Source: Brevibacterium ravenspurgense (GTDB taxonomy: Bacteria > Actinomycetota > Actinomycetes > Actinomycetales > Brevibacteriaceae). Taken from it: a stretch of 64,000 nucleotides of DNA. The position numbers and the translations under genes are program-made. The notes below the pieces were generated by a model that was given only the letters and a program-made list of their open reading frames with translations, ran no database searches and had not been told where the DNA came from. Location of the stretch: positions 372,001-436,000 of the forward strand of contig NZ_LQQC01000010.1 of the NCBI RefSeq assembly GCF_001584615.1. Direction: 5' to 3'. Below, one piece after another: positions 15,876-25,749 of the stretch (the first letter of the stretch is position 1; every line of letters starts with the position of its first letter).

Positions 15876-18800
15876 CGATGACCACCACGAGGTCGCCACC
15901 CTCAAGCTGCGCGACCGGTTCGATGGCCACACGCGACACGGTGCCGTCGATCGTCGCCGTGATGGAGGCTTCCATCTTCATCGCTTCGATCGTGGCGACC
16001 GTCTGGCCTGCCTTGACCTTGTCGCCTTCGGCAACCTGGAGGGTGACGACACCCGCGAACGGGCTGGCCACGTGACCCGGGTTGGATTCGTCGGCGCGTT
16101 CTGCAACCGCGATGTCAACGTCAACCGAACGGTCGCGGATCGACAGCGGGCGCAGCTGGCCGTTGAGCGTTGCCATGACGTTGCGCATACCCCGTTCATC
16201 CGGCGAGGAGATCGCCTGGATGCCGACGAGCAGAGCCTTGCCCTTTTCGATGACGACGGAGTGTTCGTGACCTTCGCGAACGCCGTACAGGAATTCGTTT
16301 GTCTCCAGCACCGACAGGTCGCCGTACTGGTCGATCATGCGGCCGTATTCCTTGGTCGGCTGCGGGAACAGCAGACGGTTGAGCGTGTCCTGGCGTGTCT
16401 TGCCGGGCTCACGCAGGAGCTCAGCTTCGTGCGCCTCAAGGTGCTCAGCAGGCTTGACGTGCTTGCGGCCTTCCAGCGCCTTGGTGCGGAACGGCTCGGG
16501 CCAGCCTGCCGGCGGGTCGCCGAGGTCACCGCTGAGGAACCCGATGACGGAGTCCGGGATGTCGAAGCTCTGGGGGTTCTCCGCGAATTCCTTGGGGTCG
16601 GCGTTGACTGCAACGAGGTGCAGTGCGAGGTCACCGACCACCTTCGAGGAGGGAGTCACCTTTACCAGGTGGCCCAGGATCTTGTCGGCTGCTTCGTACA
16701 TGAGCTCGACTTCTTCGAAGCGTTCGCCCAGGCCGAGTGCAACTGCCTGCTGGCGCAGGTTCGACAGCTGGCCGCCGGGGATTTCGTGGCGGTAGACGCG
16801 ACCCGTCGGTCCGGGCAGGCCGGATTCGAACGGCTTGTAGACGTTGCGCACGGCCTCCCAGTACGGTTCGAGGTCCTGCACGTTGGCCAGGTTGAGGCCG
16901 GTGTCGCGCTCGGTGTGCTCGAGGGCTGCCACGAGTGCCGACATGGGCGGCTGGCTCGTGGTGCCGGCCATCGATGCGGAGGCTGCGTCAACAGCGTCCA
17001 CGCCGGCTTCCGATGCGGCCATGAGGGTGGCCAGCTGACCGCCGGCGGTGTCGTGGGTGTGCAGGTGCAGCGGCAGGTCGAACTCACTGCGCAGCGCGGT
17101 GACCAGCTTGGTGGCTGCGGCGGGGCGCAGCAGGCCTGCCATGTCCTTGATTGCGAGGACGTGGGCGCCGGCTTCGACGATCTGCTCTGCAAGGCGCAGG
17201 TAGTAGTCGAGGGTGTACACCTCTTCATTCGGGTTGAGAAGATCCGAGGTGTAGCACAGCGCGACTTCGGCCACTGCCTTGCCGGTGCCGCGGACAGCCT
17301 CAATTGCCGGGCGCATCTGTTCGACGTCATTGAGGGCATCGAAGATGCGGAACACGTCGATGCCGGTGCGGGCGGCTTCGTCGACGAAGGCGTCGGTCAC
17401 TTCGGTCGGATAGGGCGTGTAGCCGACGGTGTTGCGGCCGCGCAGCAGCATCTGGAGGTTGGTGTTCGGCATGGCCGAGCGCAGCTTCTCCAGACGTTCC
17501 CACGGGTCTTCCGCGAGGAAGCGCAGCGCGACGTCGTAGGTGGCGCCGCCCCATGCTTCTACCGAGAGCAGTTCGGGCAGCATCCGGGCGATGTACGGTG
17601 CGACAGCTTCGAGGTCACGGGTGCGCACACGGGTCGCCAGAAGCGACTGGTGGGCGTCACGGAACGAGGTGTCAGTCACCTTGAGTTCCTTGGCATCACG
17701 CAGAGCCTTTGCCCAGCCCTCGGGGCCGAGTTCCCGGAGGCTGTTGCGCGACGACGCGGGTGTTTCTTCGGAAAGTTCCAGCTGCGGGAGCTTTTCAGAG
17801 GGCTTGAGGTCAACCGGTGACGGGCCGTAGGGCTGGTTGACGGTCACGTCGGCGAGGTATTCGAGGACCTTCGAACCGCGGTCAGCGCCCACGCGTGCTT
17901 CCAGCAGGTGGGGGCGCTCTTCAATGAAGTTGGTCGACAGGTCACCGCGAATGAACGCGGGGTCGTCGAGAACAGCCCGGAGGAAGCCGATGTTCGATGC
18001 GACACCGCGGATGCGGAATTCGGCAAGTGCGCGACGCTGGCGGTTGACCGCAACGTCGTAGGTGGCACCTCGTGCGGTGCACTTGACGAGCATTGAGTCG
18101 AAGTGGGCCGAAACCTCGGCACCCGCGTAGACGGTGCCGCCGTCCAGCCGGACGCCCGCACCGCCGGCCGAACGGTACGCGGTGATCGTTCCTGTGTCAG
18201 GGCGGAAGGAGTTTGCGGGGTCTTCCGTAGTGATGCGGCACTGCACGGCCGCACCCTTGTAGCTGATCTTGTCCTGAGTCAGGCCGAGTTCTTCCAGGCT
18301 TGTGCCCGCGGCAATGCGCATCTGCGCCTGCACGAGGTCGACATCGGTGATCTCTTCCGTGATCGTGTGCTCAACCTGGATGCGCGGGTTCATTTCGATG
18401 AAGGCGAACTTGCCTGCGCGCGGGCCGGCGGTTTCCAGCAGGAACTCGACGGTTCCGGCGTTCTGGTAGCCGATCGAACGGGCGAACTGCAGCGCAGCGT
18501 CGTGCATTGCGCTTGCGATTTCCGGGTCGAGGTTCGGCGCGGGGGCGATTTCGACGACCTTCTGGTGGCGACGCTGGATAGAGCAGTCGCGTTCGAACAG
18601 GTGAACTGCGTTCGAGTCGTTGTCAGCAAGAACCTGGACTTCGATGTGGCGGGGCCGCTGAACGGCCTGCTCAATGTAGACGGTCGGGTTGCCGAACGCA
18701 CCTTCGCCTTCGCGCATGGCGATCTTTGCGGCCTCAACCAGTTCGGTGCGGTTGTCAACACGGCGCATACCGCGACCGCCGCCGCCGGCAACTGCCTTGA

Positions 18801-19269
18801 CGAACAGCGGGAACTCCATGTTCTCAGCGGCTTCGAGCAGTTCGTCGAGGTCAGTCGATGCCGGGGTTGCATCGAGCGTGGGAACTCCCGCTTCGCGTGC
18901 TGCGGCGATGGCCTCAACCTTGTTGCCGGCCATCTGGAGCACATCGGCACGCGGGCCGATGAAGGTGATTCCCTCGCGGTCGCAGGCACGAGCAAGTTCC
19001 GGGTTCTCCGACAGGAACCCGTAACCGGGGTAAACGGCGTCTGCTCCGGATTCCTTGGCCACGCGAATGATCTCGTCGACGTTGAGGTACGCCCGAACCG
19101 GGTGCCCTTCGTCTCCGATCATGTACGCTTCGTCAGCCTTGAGGCGGTGCTCCGAGTTGCGGTCTTCGTAGGGGAAGACGGCGACTGTGGACGCGCCGAG
19201 TTCGTAGGCTGCGCGGAATGCGCGCACCGCGATTTCACCGCGGTTGGCTACCAGGACTTTCTTGAACAT
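15868..19269 (-). CDS. pyc: Pyruvate carboxylase
   Basis: ATP- and biotin-dependent anaplerotic carboxylation of pyruvate to oxaloacetate in the cytosol. 1133 residues, full length for the single-chain enzyme. An N-terminal biotin carboxylase (KVLVANRGEIAVRAF, ATP-grasp loop VAGGGGRGMRRV, EMNPRIQVEHTITEE), a central carboxyltransferase TIM barrel (TDTSFRDAHQSLLATRVRT, residues about 525-800), and a C-terminal carrier domain with the biotinylated Lys in EAMKMEAS at about residue 1098. The start is ATG 19269; the frame runs further upstream without homology. Its stop overlaps def by 8 bases. Confidence 0.97.
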   Translation of the reverse strand: MFKKVLVANRGEIAVRAFRAAYELGASTVAVFPYEDRNSEHRLKADEAYMIGDEGHPVRAYLNVDEIIRVAKESGADAVYPGYGFLSENPELARACDREGITFIGPRADVLQMAGNKVEAIAAAREAGVPTLDATPASTDLDELLEAAENMEFPLFVKAVAGGGGRGMRRVDNRTELVEAAKIAMREGEGAFGNPTVYIEQAVQRPRHIEVQVLADNDSNAVHLFERDCSIQRRHQKVVEIAPAPNLDPEIASAMHDAALQFARSIGYQNAGTVEFLLETAGPRAGKFAFIEMNPRIQVEHTITEEITDVDLVQAQMRIAAGTSLEELGLTQDKISYKGAAVQCRITTEDPANSFRPDTGTITAYRSAGGAGVRLDGGTVYAGAEVSAHFDSMLVKCTARGATYDVAVNRQRRALAEFRIRGVASNIGFLRAVLDDPAFIRGDLSTNFIEERPHLLEARVGADRGSKVLEYLADVTVNQPYGPSPVDLKPSEKLPQLELSEETPASSRNSLRELGPEGWAKALRDAKELKVTDTSFRDAHQSLLATRVRTRDLEAVAPYIARMLPELLSVEAWGGATYDVALRFLAEDPWERLEKLRSAMPNTNLQMLLRGRNTVGYTPYPTEVTDAFVDEAARTGIDVFRIFDALNDVEQMRPAIEAVRGTGKAVAEVALCYTSDLLNPNEEVYTLDYYLRLAEQIVEAGAHVLAIKDMAGLLRPAAATKLVTALRSEFDLPLHLHTHDTAGGQLATLMAASEAGVDAVDAASASMAGTTSQPPMSALVAALEHTERDTGLNLANVQDLEPYWEAVRNVYKPFESGLPGPTGRVYRHEIPGGQLSNLRQQAVALGLGERFEEVELMYEAADKILGHLVKVTPSSKVVGDLALHLVAVNADPKEFAENPQSFDIPDSVIGFLSGDLGDPPAGWPEPFRTKALEGRKHVKPAEHLEAHEAELLREPGKTRQDTLNRLLFPQPTKEYGRMIDQYGDLSVLETNEFLYGVREGHEHSVVIEKGKALLVGIQAISSPDERGMRNVMATLNGQLRPLSIRDRSVDVDIAVAERADESNPGHVASPFAGVVTLQVAEGDKVKAGQTVATIEAMKMEASITATIDGTVSRVAIEPVAQLEGGDLVVVIDG

Positions 19270-19408
19270 CAGGCAAGCTCTATTCCGGTTGTGCCCCTTA
19301 AAGGGCGGCCTCCAGTTTGTGTCTGAACTACTGTACCGAATGCGGTAGTGATCTCCGTCATGCGGCTTGCACAGGTCTATGTCCGTGCCACCCTCTACGC
19401 TTGTGCCC

Positions 19409-20527
19409 ATGCGGATCCTTCACACTTCGGACTGGCACATCGGACGGACGTTCCACGGCATGAACACCGTTCCGCACTTCCTTGAGTACGCCGACTTCCT
19501 CATTGAGACCATCAAAAGCAGCTCGGTTGATGTGCTGCTTGTCTCCGGCGATGTCTTCGACCGGGCCGTTCCGCCGCTGGACGCTCTGGAGGCCTACGAA
19601 ACCACGATGGCTCGGGTCTTAGACACCGGTGCAGTCGCAGTGTTGACCAGCGGCAATCACGACTCCCACCAAAGGCTGGGGGTCGGCCGCCGACTCATGG
19701 AATCCTCCGGGCTGTACATTCGCACGTCCCTTTCCGACATTGAACGACCCGTTGTGCTCGGCGACGACGGCGACCGCACAGTCGTATACGGAATCCCCTA
19801 CTTGGAGCCTGCCCTCGTCAGCGGCGTCTTCGACACCTCGCGCACACACAGCGCAGTTCTCAATGCAGCAATAGGGCGCATACTCGCCCACCGTGCGCAG
19901 CACTGTCCGGACCACACGGCGATCGTCATGGCACACGGATTCATCGCCGGTGCCGAACCCAGCGAATCCGAAAGATCAATTGAGATCGGAGGTGTGGGCA
20001 GGGCAGAAGCGGACCTCTTCACGTGGGCTGACTATGCCGCCCTCGGCCACCTGCACCGCCCACAGACCGTCGCACCGAACGTGCGGTATTCGGGTTCGCC
20101 CCTCCCCTATTCCTTTTCCGAGGCCGGCACAGACAAGCTCATGTGGCTCTACGACACCCGGTCCGGAGCGATCGATTCTGTGACGATCCCGGAGATCCTG
20201 CCGATCGCTTCTCTTACGGGCAGCGTCGAGGAGCTGCTGGTAAAAGCACCCGATTACCAGGACCACGCGATCGAGGTGCGGCTGACCAACACCACGGTCC
20301 CGCAGGGCGCTTTGGACTCACTCCGGAAAGCATTTCCGCAGCTGCTCAGCGTCCAGTGGATCAACCTCGTGCAGACCACGGCGCCACGGGGCAGGAAAAA
20401 AGAGACTATTGACGACGCCGAGGTGTTCGCGCAGTTCTGCAGAGCAGCCGCCGGTCGATCCCCTTCGGAATCCGAACGTGAACTGTTCGCCAACGCGATG
20501 CAGTGGGCTCAGGAGCGGACTCGATGA
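19409..20527 (+). CDS. sbcD: Exonuclease SbcCD subunit D (Mre11-like)
   Basis: Mn-dependent nuclease subunit of the SbcCD complex, which processes hairpins and DNA ends. 372 residues beginning MRILHTSDWHIGRTFHG, the first phosphoesterase motif and the reason for this start. Other metal motifs: LVSGDVFDRA, LTSGNHDSHQRL, MAHGFIAG and ALGHLHRPQ. The stop overlaps sbcC by 4 bases (ATGA). Divergent from pyc across about 140 bases. Confidence 0.95.
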   Translation: MRILHTSDWHIGRTFHGMNTVPHFLEYADFLIETIKSSSVDVLLVSGDVFDRAVPPLDALEAYETTMARVLDTGAVAVLTSGNHDSHQRLGVGRRLMESSGLYIRTSLSDIERPVVLGDDGDRTVVYGIPYLEPALVSGVFDTSRTHSAVLNAAIGRILAHRAQHCPDHTAIVMAHGFIAGAEPSESERSIEIGGVGRAEADLFTWADYAALGHLHRPQTVAPNVRYSGSPLPYSFSEAGTDKLMWLYDTRSGAIDSVTIPEILPIASLTGSVEELLVKAPDYQDHAIEVRLTNTTVPQGALDSLRKAFPQLLSVQWINLVQTTAPRGRKKETIDDAEVFAQFCRAAAGRSPSESERELFANAMQWAQERTR

Positions 20528-23500
20528 AATTCCATTCGCTGTCCGTGGAAGGCTTCGGCGCCTTCAACCAGCGCCAAACAGTCAACTTCGACGCTCTCGC
20601 CGATGACGGCCTGTTCCTCATTTCCGGCCCCACGGGCTCAGGCAAGACCACCATCCTCGACGCTGTCACGTTTGCCCTTTTCGGCCGTGTTCCCGGTGTG
20701 CGCAATGATGCAGGCGAACTGCGTTCCACCTACGCCGGTCCCGACACGCCCACGACCGTCGTGCTCGATTTCACAGCGGGCGGACGCAGGTGGAAAGTTG
20801 AACGCAGCCCAAGCTACGACCGACCAAAACTGCGCGGCGAAGGCACGACGAAAGAAAAGCCGCGGGCATATCTGTTTGAACAGCGCGGTAAGGATTGGAC
20901 GCCCGTGGCTTCCGGCAGCCGCCAGGTGGGCGAAGCCCTCGCACCGGTCATAGGCCTCACAGCAGAGCAGTTCACCAAAATCGTGCTGCTCCCCCAGGGA
21001 GAATTCACGGCCTTCCTCAGAGCTGACACAGCTGAGCGAGAACCCCTGCTGCGCAAGCTGTTCGGAACAGAGCGCTTCAGCTCCGTCGAAGACTGGTTCC
21101 AACAGCGGTCACAAGACGCAAGGCAGAAATTCGACGACATCATGCGGCACCGCTGCGATGTCATGAAGACCGCAGCTGAACAGTGTCTCGACCGCCTGGC
21201 AGTGCCAGACGACCAACGGCCGGGCTTCGTTGACGTCGTCGCTTTTCTGGCTGCTGCGAAAACAGCTGCAGTCGAGCACGCAGAAACAGCGACCATCGCT
21301 GCCAGAACCGCTGATGAAAGCCTTGAGCTTCACAACAACCGTGCCCAAGAACTGAAAAGCGCCGCCGTAAAATCCGAGGCTCTCGAAGAGCACCGGCGGT
21401 TGGAAGCTGAGCATGAGAACCAGCGGGAGGCTGTCGAGGCCGCCCGCTGCGAACTCGAACGCAAGAAAGCGGCGGATCGCATCATGCCGAGCCTGCGCGA
21501 ACAGAGAAAAGCTCACCGAGCGCTTTCAGATGCTCAACAGCAACACGAACGGGCACAGGAAGAACTGAAAGCTTCACTAGGCCAGGTTGAGGATCTCGCA
21601 CAGTGCGAATCCGTCACAAACACCGCTTACTCCGCAGCAGGCAGCCTGGCCCGCAGTCTGCGCAGGCGGGAAGCGCTCGAAGCTGAGAGCAGACGATGCC
21701 GCGAAGCGCTCGAGGCCGCGCACGAAGAGCTGAAGAAAGCCCAAGCGGCCCACACCGAAGCCGCCCAAGCCGACACGGCGGCGCAGAACGAACTCGCGGA
21801 AGCACCCGATCTCGCCAAGCTCGAAGCCGAACACCAAGACATCGCGACGCACGCCGACAGTGCGCTCAATGCCCACAGGCGACACGCTGAAATGCAGGAC
21901 CTCGTCCAGAGCGCACAGGCGGTGCTGCGCGAGCGTGAAGACACCGTACGTGATGCGACAGAGCACTTTCGGAAAGTCCGGGGCCTGCGCCTGAGCGCAA
22001 TAGCGTCTGAACTTGCCCGGGACCTGCGTCAAGGACACGCATGCCCAGTGTGCGGATCGGAAGAACACCCGAGTCCGGCCCGGGCGGCGGGCGCAGAGAA
22101 CTCACGGGATGCAGAAGAACGGGCCGAACGAGCAGCTGATCGGGCGCAAACGGCACTCGACGAGGCACGCACTGCCGTTTCATCGGCCCAAGCGCAGCAG
22201 GCTGCCGCGGAAGAGGCCGTGCAGAATGCGAAGTTCACCGACCCCGACGAAGCTCGGGGGGCTTTGGACAAAGCCGCCGCTGAACTGCAACGCGGACGCG
22301 AAGTTCAGCAGAAACTCAAGGGGGCAGCAGAACGCGCGGCTCTGCGCTTGGCATCTGCTCACGAACGGCTGACAACCGCGCAGCAGCAGACCGATGCGGC
22401 CAGGGAGCGCTTTACGGATGCTGACTCGCAGATGGATGCCATGTCACAGACGCATGATTCGGTGTTCGCTCCCGACATCCGCGCCGCAGGGGTCGAGGTC
22501 CCGGACACTGCCGAGGCTGCATCCGCCGTTGCCGAGGCCCTCAGCAGACGAATGTCGCTCATCCGCAAGCTGCAGACTGCCGAAGACCACGTGCAGCGCG
22601 CCGAGCGCGAGTTCACCCAGCGTGCGGCTGACTACGCCGCCCAGCTCGAAGCATCCGCATTTGCGGATGACCACCAGCTTGAGAAGGCGGCGGCTTCCGA
22701 CGCCGAGCAGCTCGAAAACGTGCTGACGGCGAATGAATACCGAAACACCAAACTGCACGAAAACCGCAACAGCGACTGGTTCGCGGAAGCTCAGACGCTG
22801 CCCAGCGCACAGGAATGTCATGATCGCGCCGCGGAGGCAGCCGCAGCTGCTGACACCTGGGCTCAGCAGTCACAGCGGCTGCACCAGCGCCTAGCTGTCG
22901 TCGCCGACCGTCTGAATTCCCTGGAAAGACTCCTCGAGCGCTTCACAGCCGAATCCGATCATGAGCGCCGCGCAATTGATCGGCTGAAAGAAGAAGTCCA
23001 ATTGTCGGACCTTGTACGCGGCACAGCGCAGCATTCGAAGCTGCCTTTGAGCTCGTTCGCGCTTCTAGGACTGTTCGAAGCGGTCACACGCAGCGCCTCA
23101 GACCGACTCAGCGCCATGACCAGCGGGCGATACCGTCTGTCAGTGAATCCTCTTGGGCAGAGAAAGGAACGCAAAGCGGGACTCAGCCTCGTCATCCACG
23201 ATGCGTTTTCCGAAAGCGAACGAGACCCCCGTTCCCTGTCGGGCGGCGAGTCATTCATGGCCGCGCTGGCTTTGGCGCTCGGCCTGGCAGACACAGTTGC
23301 CGAAACAGCAGGAGGCCTTCGTCTGGACACCCTCTTCATTGACGAAGGCTTCGGCAGCCTCGACCCCGATTCACTGGACGCGGTGCTCACCGTGCTCGAC
23401 GAACTGCGCACGGGAGGTCGCTGTCTCGGGGTTATCTCCCACGTCGAATCCATGCAGCGGGCAATACCAGCAAAGATCATCGTCGACCCGGGTCCTGCCG

Positions 23501-23556
23501 GTTCCAGCATCCACACCTCCGGGCTGAAAGATTCCCCGGGCGCCTCCAGCATGTAA
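20524..23556 (+). CDS. sbcC: Exonuclease SbcCD subunit C (Rad50-like ATPase)
   Basis: 1010-residue SMC-like ATPase partner of SbcD. Walker A GPTGSGKTTILDAVTFALFG near residue 40, a Q-loop LLPQGEFTAFLRA, a long Ala/Glu-rich coiled coil from about 190 to 820 with the zinc-hook CPVCGSEEHP at its apex, then the ABC signature RSLSGGESFMAALALALG and Walker B LFIDEGFGSLDPDSL. The ATG within ATGA at 20524 couples its translation to sbcD. Confidence 0.95.
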   Translation: MKFHSLSVEGFGAFNQRQTVNFDALADDGLFLISGPTGSGKTTILDAVTFALFGRVPGVRNDAGELRSTYAGPDTPTTVVLDFTAGGRRWKVERSPSYDRPKLRGEGTTKEKPRAYLFEQRGKDWTPVASGSRQVGEALAPVIGLTAEQFTKIVLLPQGEFTAFLRADTAEREPLLRKLFGTERFSSVEDWFQQRSQDARQKFDDIMRHRCDVMKTAAEQCLDRLAVPDDQRPGFVDVVAFLAAAKTAAVEHAETATIAARTADESLELHNNRAQELKSAAVKSEALEEHRRLEAEHENQREAVEAARCELERKKAADRIMPSLREQRKAHRALSDAQQQHERAQEELKASLGQVEDLAQCESVTNTAYSAAGSLARSLRRREALEAESRRCREALEAAHEELKKAQAAHTEAAQADTAAQNELAEAPDLAKLEAEHQDIATHADSALNAHRRHAEMQDLVQSAQAVLREREDTVRDATEHFRKVRGLRLSAIASELARDLRQGHACPVCGSEEHPSPARAAGAENSRDAEERAERAADRAQTALDEARTAVSSAQAQQAAAEEAVQNAKFTDPDEARGALDKAAAELQRGREVQQKLKGAAERAALRLASAHERLTTAQQQTDAARERFTDADSQMDAMSQTHDSVFAPDIRAAGVEVPDTAEAASAVAEALSRRMSLIRKLQTAEDHVQRAEREFTQRAADYAAQLEASAFADDHQLEKAAASDAEQLENVLTANEYRNTKLHENRNSDWFAEAQTLPSAQECHDRAAEAAAAADTWAQQSQRLHQRLAVVADRLNSLERLLERFTAESDHERRAIDRLKEEVQLSDLVRGTAQHSKLPLSSFALLGLFEAVTRSASDRLSAMTSGRYRLSVNPLGQRKERKAGLSLVIHDAFSESERDPRSLSGGESFMAALALALGLADTVAETAGGLRLDTLFIDEGFGSLDPDSLDAVLTVLDELRTGGRCLGVISHVESMQRAIPAKIIVDPGPAGSSIHTSGLKDSPGASSM

Positions 23557-23582
23557 GCAGCAGAATCGGATAACGTGGAACT

Positions 23583-24902
23583 GTGCTTGTCCTCAGTATT
23601 TCCAGTCTCAAAGGCGGCGTCGGCAAGACGTCGGTAACTCTCGGCCTGGCTTCTGCCGCGCAGAGCCGCGGAATCCCGACCCTCGTGGTCGACATGGACC
23701 CCCAGGCTGACGCATCGACGGGTCTCGACGTCCCGATTTCCACGCCGCTGGACATCGCGGATGTCCTTGCCGCACCGAAATCAAAGCTCGCACGCGAAGC
23801 GATGGTGCCCAGCGGATGGACCGACAAGGGGTCCAGCCGGCTCGACGTCATCCCCGGCTCACCGCGTGCCGCCGAATTCGATCGCCCCAGTCTGTCAGAG
23901 CGCTATCTCAAGAGGCTGCGCGATGCACTTGACCGGGTGTCGGACGTCTACAGGCTGGTCATCATCGACTGCCCACCATCACTCAACGGACTTACGCGCA
24001 CGGCCTGGACAGCCAGCAACCGGGTTCTCGTCGTCACTGAACCCGGCCTGTTCTCTGTCGCTGCGGCTGATCGTGCACTGCGCGCCTCAGATGAACTGCG
24101 CAAGCGCACAGCCAAAGACCTGCAGCCTCTGGGCATTGCGCTTAACCGCGTGCGTCCGTCGTCGCGCGAACACAGCTTCCGCATCAACGAACTCAAGGAC
24201 ATGTTCGGGCCGCTGGTGATCAACCCGCCGCTTCCCGAACGCACTGTTCTGCAGCAGGCACAGGGTTCTGCCCGACCGATTCACCAGTGGCCTGGGCGTC
24301 CCGCCAGCGAACTTGCTCGCGCTTTTGACAAGATTCTCGATCGTGCGCTGCGCAGCGAAAACATTCGGGGACGACGCCCCGCTGAAGAACCCCCGGCTGT
24401 GCCAGACGCACCGACTTCGAACACAGCCGCCCAGACACCACAAAGTGCTGGTGCCGGTTCTCATGCCCAGCCTGCAGACCCGAAGCTCGACAAGCCCAAG
24501 GGGACGAACACTGCACCGTCCGCCCCTGCTGCATCGCAGACGCAGAACGTAGGCACCGCGCCCGTCGGAAATTCCACCAAACCGGAAGCCCCGCAGTCCG
24601 ACAAGCCGGCGCCTGCAGGCACCTCCGCCAAGCGGGAAAACCAGCCGGCCGACAAGGCCGCACCCACAGCAAAGCCCGGTACAGAAGAAAAACGCGGTCC
24701 TGCGACGAAAACTGGCCCAAGCCAGAAACCCGCCGCCGAAAAGCCTGCTGAAACCGCCAAGGCGAAAGGCCAGGCTGAACAGACCCAGCCGGCGGAACAG
24801 ACAGCGCAGACAGATAAGTCCGAACCCGCGAAACTGACCGGCCCGCGCCCCGACGGCACATACCCCAGCCGTCGTGAACTTCGCCAGAGGCGCGCAGACT
24901 GA
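23583..24902 (+). CDS. ParA-family ATPase with a long disordered C-terminal tail
   Basis: 439 residues from GTG 23583, 26 bases after sbcC. Residues 1-255 are a ParA/MinD-type ATPase: deviant Walker A LKGGVGKTSVTLGLASAA, DMDPQADASTGL, Walker B VIIDCPPSLNGLTR. The remaining ~180 residues are Pro/Ala/Lys/Thr/Gln-rich low complexity ending in a basic SRRELRQRRAD. No ParB or centromere-like repeat is visible nearby, so it is unlikely to be the chromosomal ParA; cargo positioning or a septum-associated role is possible. The tail has no recognisable motif. A terminator hairpin follows. Confidence 0.85.
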   Translation: MLVLSISSLKGGVGKTSVTLGLASAAQSRGIPTLVVDMDPQADASTGLDVPISTPLDIADVLAAPKSKLAREAMVPSGWTDKGSSRLDVIPGSPRAAEFDRPSLSERYLKRLRDALDRVSDVYRLVIIDCPPSLNGLTRTAWTASNRVLVVTEPGLFSVAAADRALRASDELRKRTAKDLQPLGIALNRVRPSSREHSFRINELKDMFGPLVINPPLPERTVLQQAQGSARPIHQWPGRPASELARAFDKILDRALRSENIRGRRPAEEPPAVPDAPTSNTAAQTPQSAGAGSHAQPADPKLDKPKGTNTAPSAPAASQTQNVGTAPVGNSTKPEAPQSDKPAPAGTSAKRENQPADKAAPTAKPGTEEKRGPATKTGPSQKPAAEKPAETAKAKGQAEQTQPAEQTAQTDKSEPAKLTGPRPDGTYPSRRELRQRRAD

Positions 24903-24923
24903 CGCACACCCAGACACAGCACA

Positions 24924-24962
24924 ACAGAGGCGGCCAGGATATGTTCTCCTGGCCGCCTCTGT
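24924..24962. terminator. Bidirectional hairpin between parA-like gene and ftsR
   Basis: Perfect 16-bp stem (24924-24939 with 24947-24962) and a 7-base loop, between convergent stops. Confidence 0.85.
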
Positions 24963-24993
24963 GTATCAGGCCTTCAGTCCCCCAGGGCGCAAA

Positions 24994-25560
24994 TCAGCTT
25001 GACTTGCGCGCCCTCCGAAGTGCGAGTTCGTCAATCGGCAGCTGTGCCTGTTCGGGCCTTTCGCTGGGAAGTTCAGACAGTGTTCCTTCGACTTCGCGCC
25101 ATACCTGGCCGACGGCGATGCCGAACACGCCCTGACCGCCCTGGACGAGGTCAACGACTTCATCAGCGGACGTGCACTCAAACACCGACGCGCCGTCGCT
25201 CATCAGGGTGATGCGCGAGAGATCATCGATTCCGTGTTCGCGCAGGTGCCCCACGGCGGTGCGAATCTGGTTAAGGGCGACCCCGGTATCAAGAAGGCGC
25301 TTGATGACCTTGAGCACCAGAATGTCGCGGAAAGAATACAGGCGCTGCGAACCCGATCCGGTTGCAGTGCGAATAGAGGGAACGACGAGGTCCGTGCGTG
25401 CCCAGTAGTCGAGCTGACGGTACGTGATGTCAACGACACGGCACACCGTGGGACCGCGGTAGCCCGCGTCTTCGTCGAGCTCCGGAAGATCGTCGTCAAA
25501 AAGCAGCCCTTGGGCTGCGCGCGGAATCGGCTTGACCGATTCTTCTGTTGAGTGGCTCAC
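24994..25560 (-). CDS. ftsR: MerR-family transcriptional regulator FtsR
   Basis: 188 residues. After an acidic N-terminal tail (LLFDDDLPELDEDAGYRGPT) comes a MerR-type winged helix: VCRVVDITYRQLDYWARTDLVVPS, GSGSQRLYSFRDILVLKVIKRLLDTGVALNQIRTAV. A C-terminal domain follows, not a classical metal or drug site. This matches the actinobacterial Rv1828/FtsR group; FtsR activates ftsZ in Corynebacterium glutamicum. In many genomes it lies next to garA, which is not seen here. The start ATG is preceded by AAGGAGGAGATGGC. Confidence 0.88.
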   Translation of the reverse strand: MSHSTEESVKPIPRAAQGLLFDDDLPELDEDAGYRGPTVCRVVDITYRQLDYWARTDLVVPSIRTATGSGSQRLYSFRDILVLKVIKRLLDTGVALNQIRTAVGHLREHGIDDLSRITLMSDGASVFECTSADEVVDLVQGGQGVFGIAVGQVWREVEGTLSELPSERPEQAQLPIDELALRRARKSS

Positions 25561-25702
25561 GCCATCTCCTCCTTAGACCCCTGGGGGAAGTAAGGGCACG
25601 TTGTCGAAGTCCTCTGAGTTTACCGCATAGGACAGACACGAGCCCGGGGCTGCCTTCAAGAAGAACCTATGTGCTGGGCGGAGTCGTTTCAAACATTTAG
25701 AA

Positions 25703-25730
25703 GATAACGTTTCTGCGTGTCGTCGTTATC
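25703..25730 (-). other. GATAACG/CGTTATC inverted repeat below the acyltransferase gene
   Basis: A 7-bp inverted repeat (25703-25709 and 25724-25730) lies 20 bases after the stop of the acyltransferase and upstream of ftsR. It may be a weak terminator (T-rich sequence follows on the minus strand) or an operator for ftsR. Confidence 0.3.
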
Positions 25731-25749
25731 CTAGGAATCGAAACTGTGC

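Noticed and set aside
15769-19326. Long plus-strand open frames opposite pyruvate carboxylase
   Set aside because: Antisense frames created by codon bias of pyc; no ribosome binding site or domain signature.
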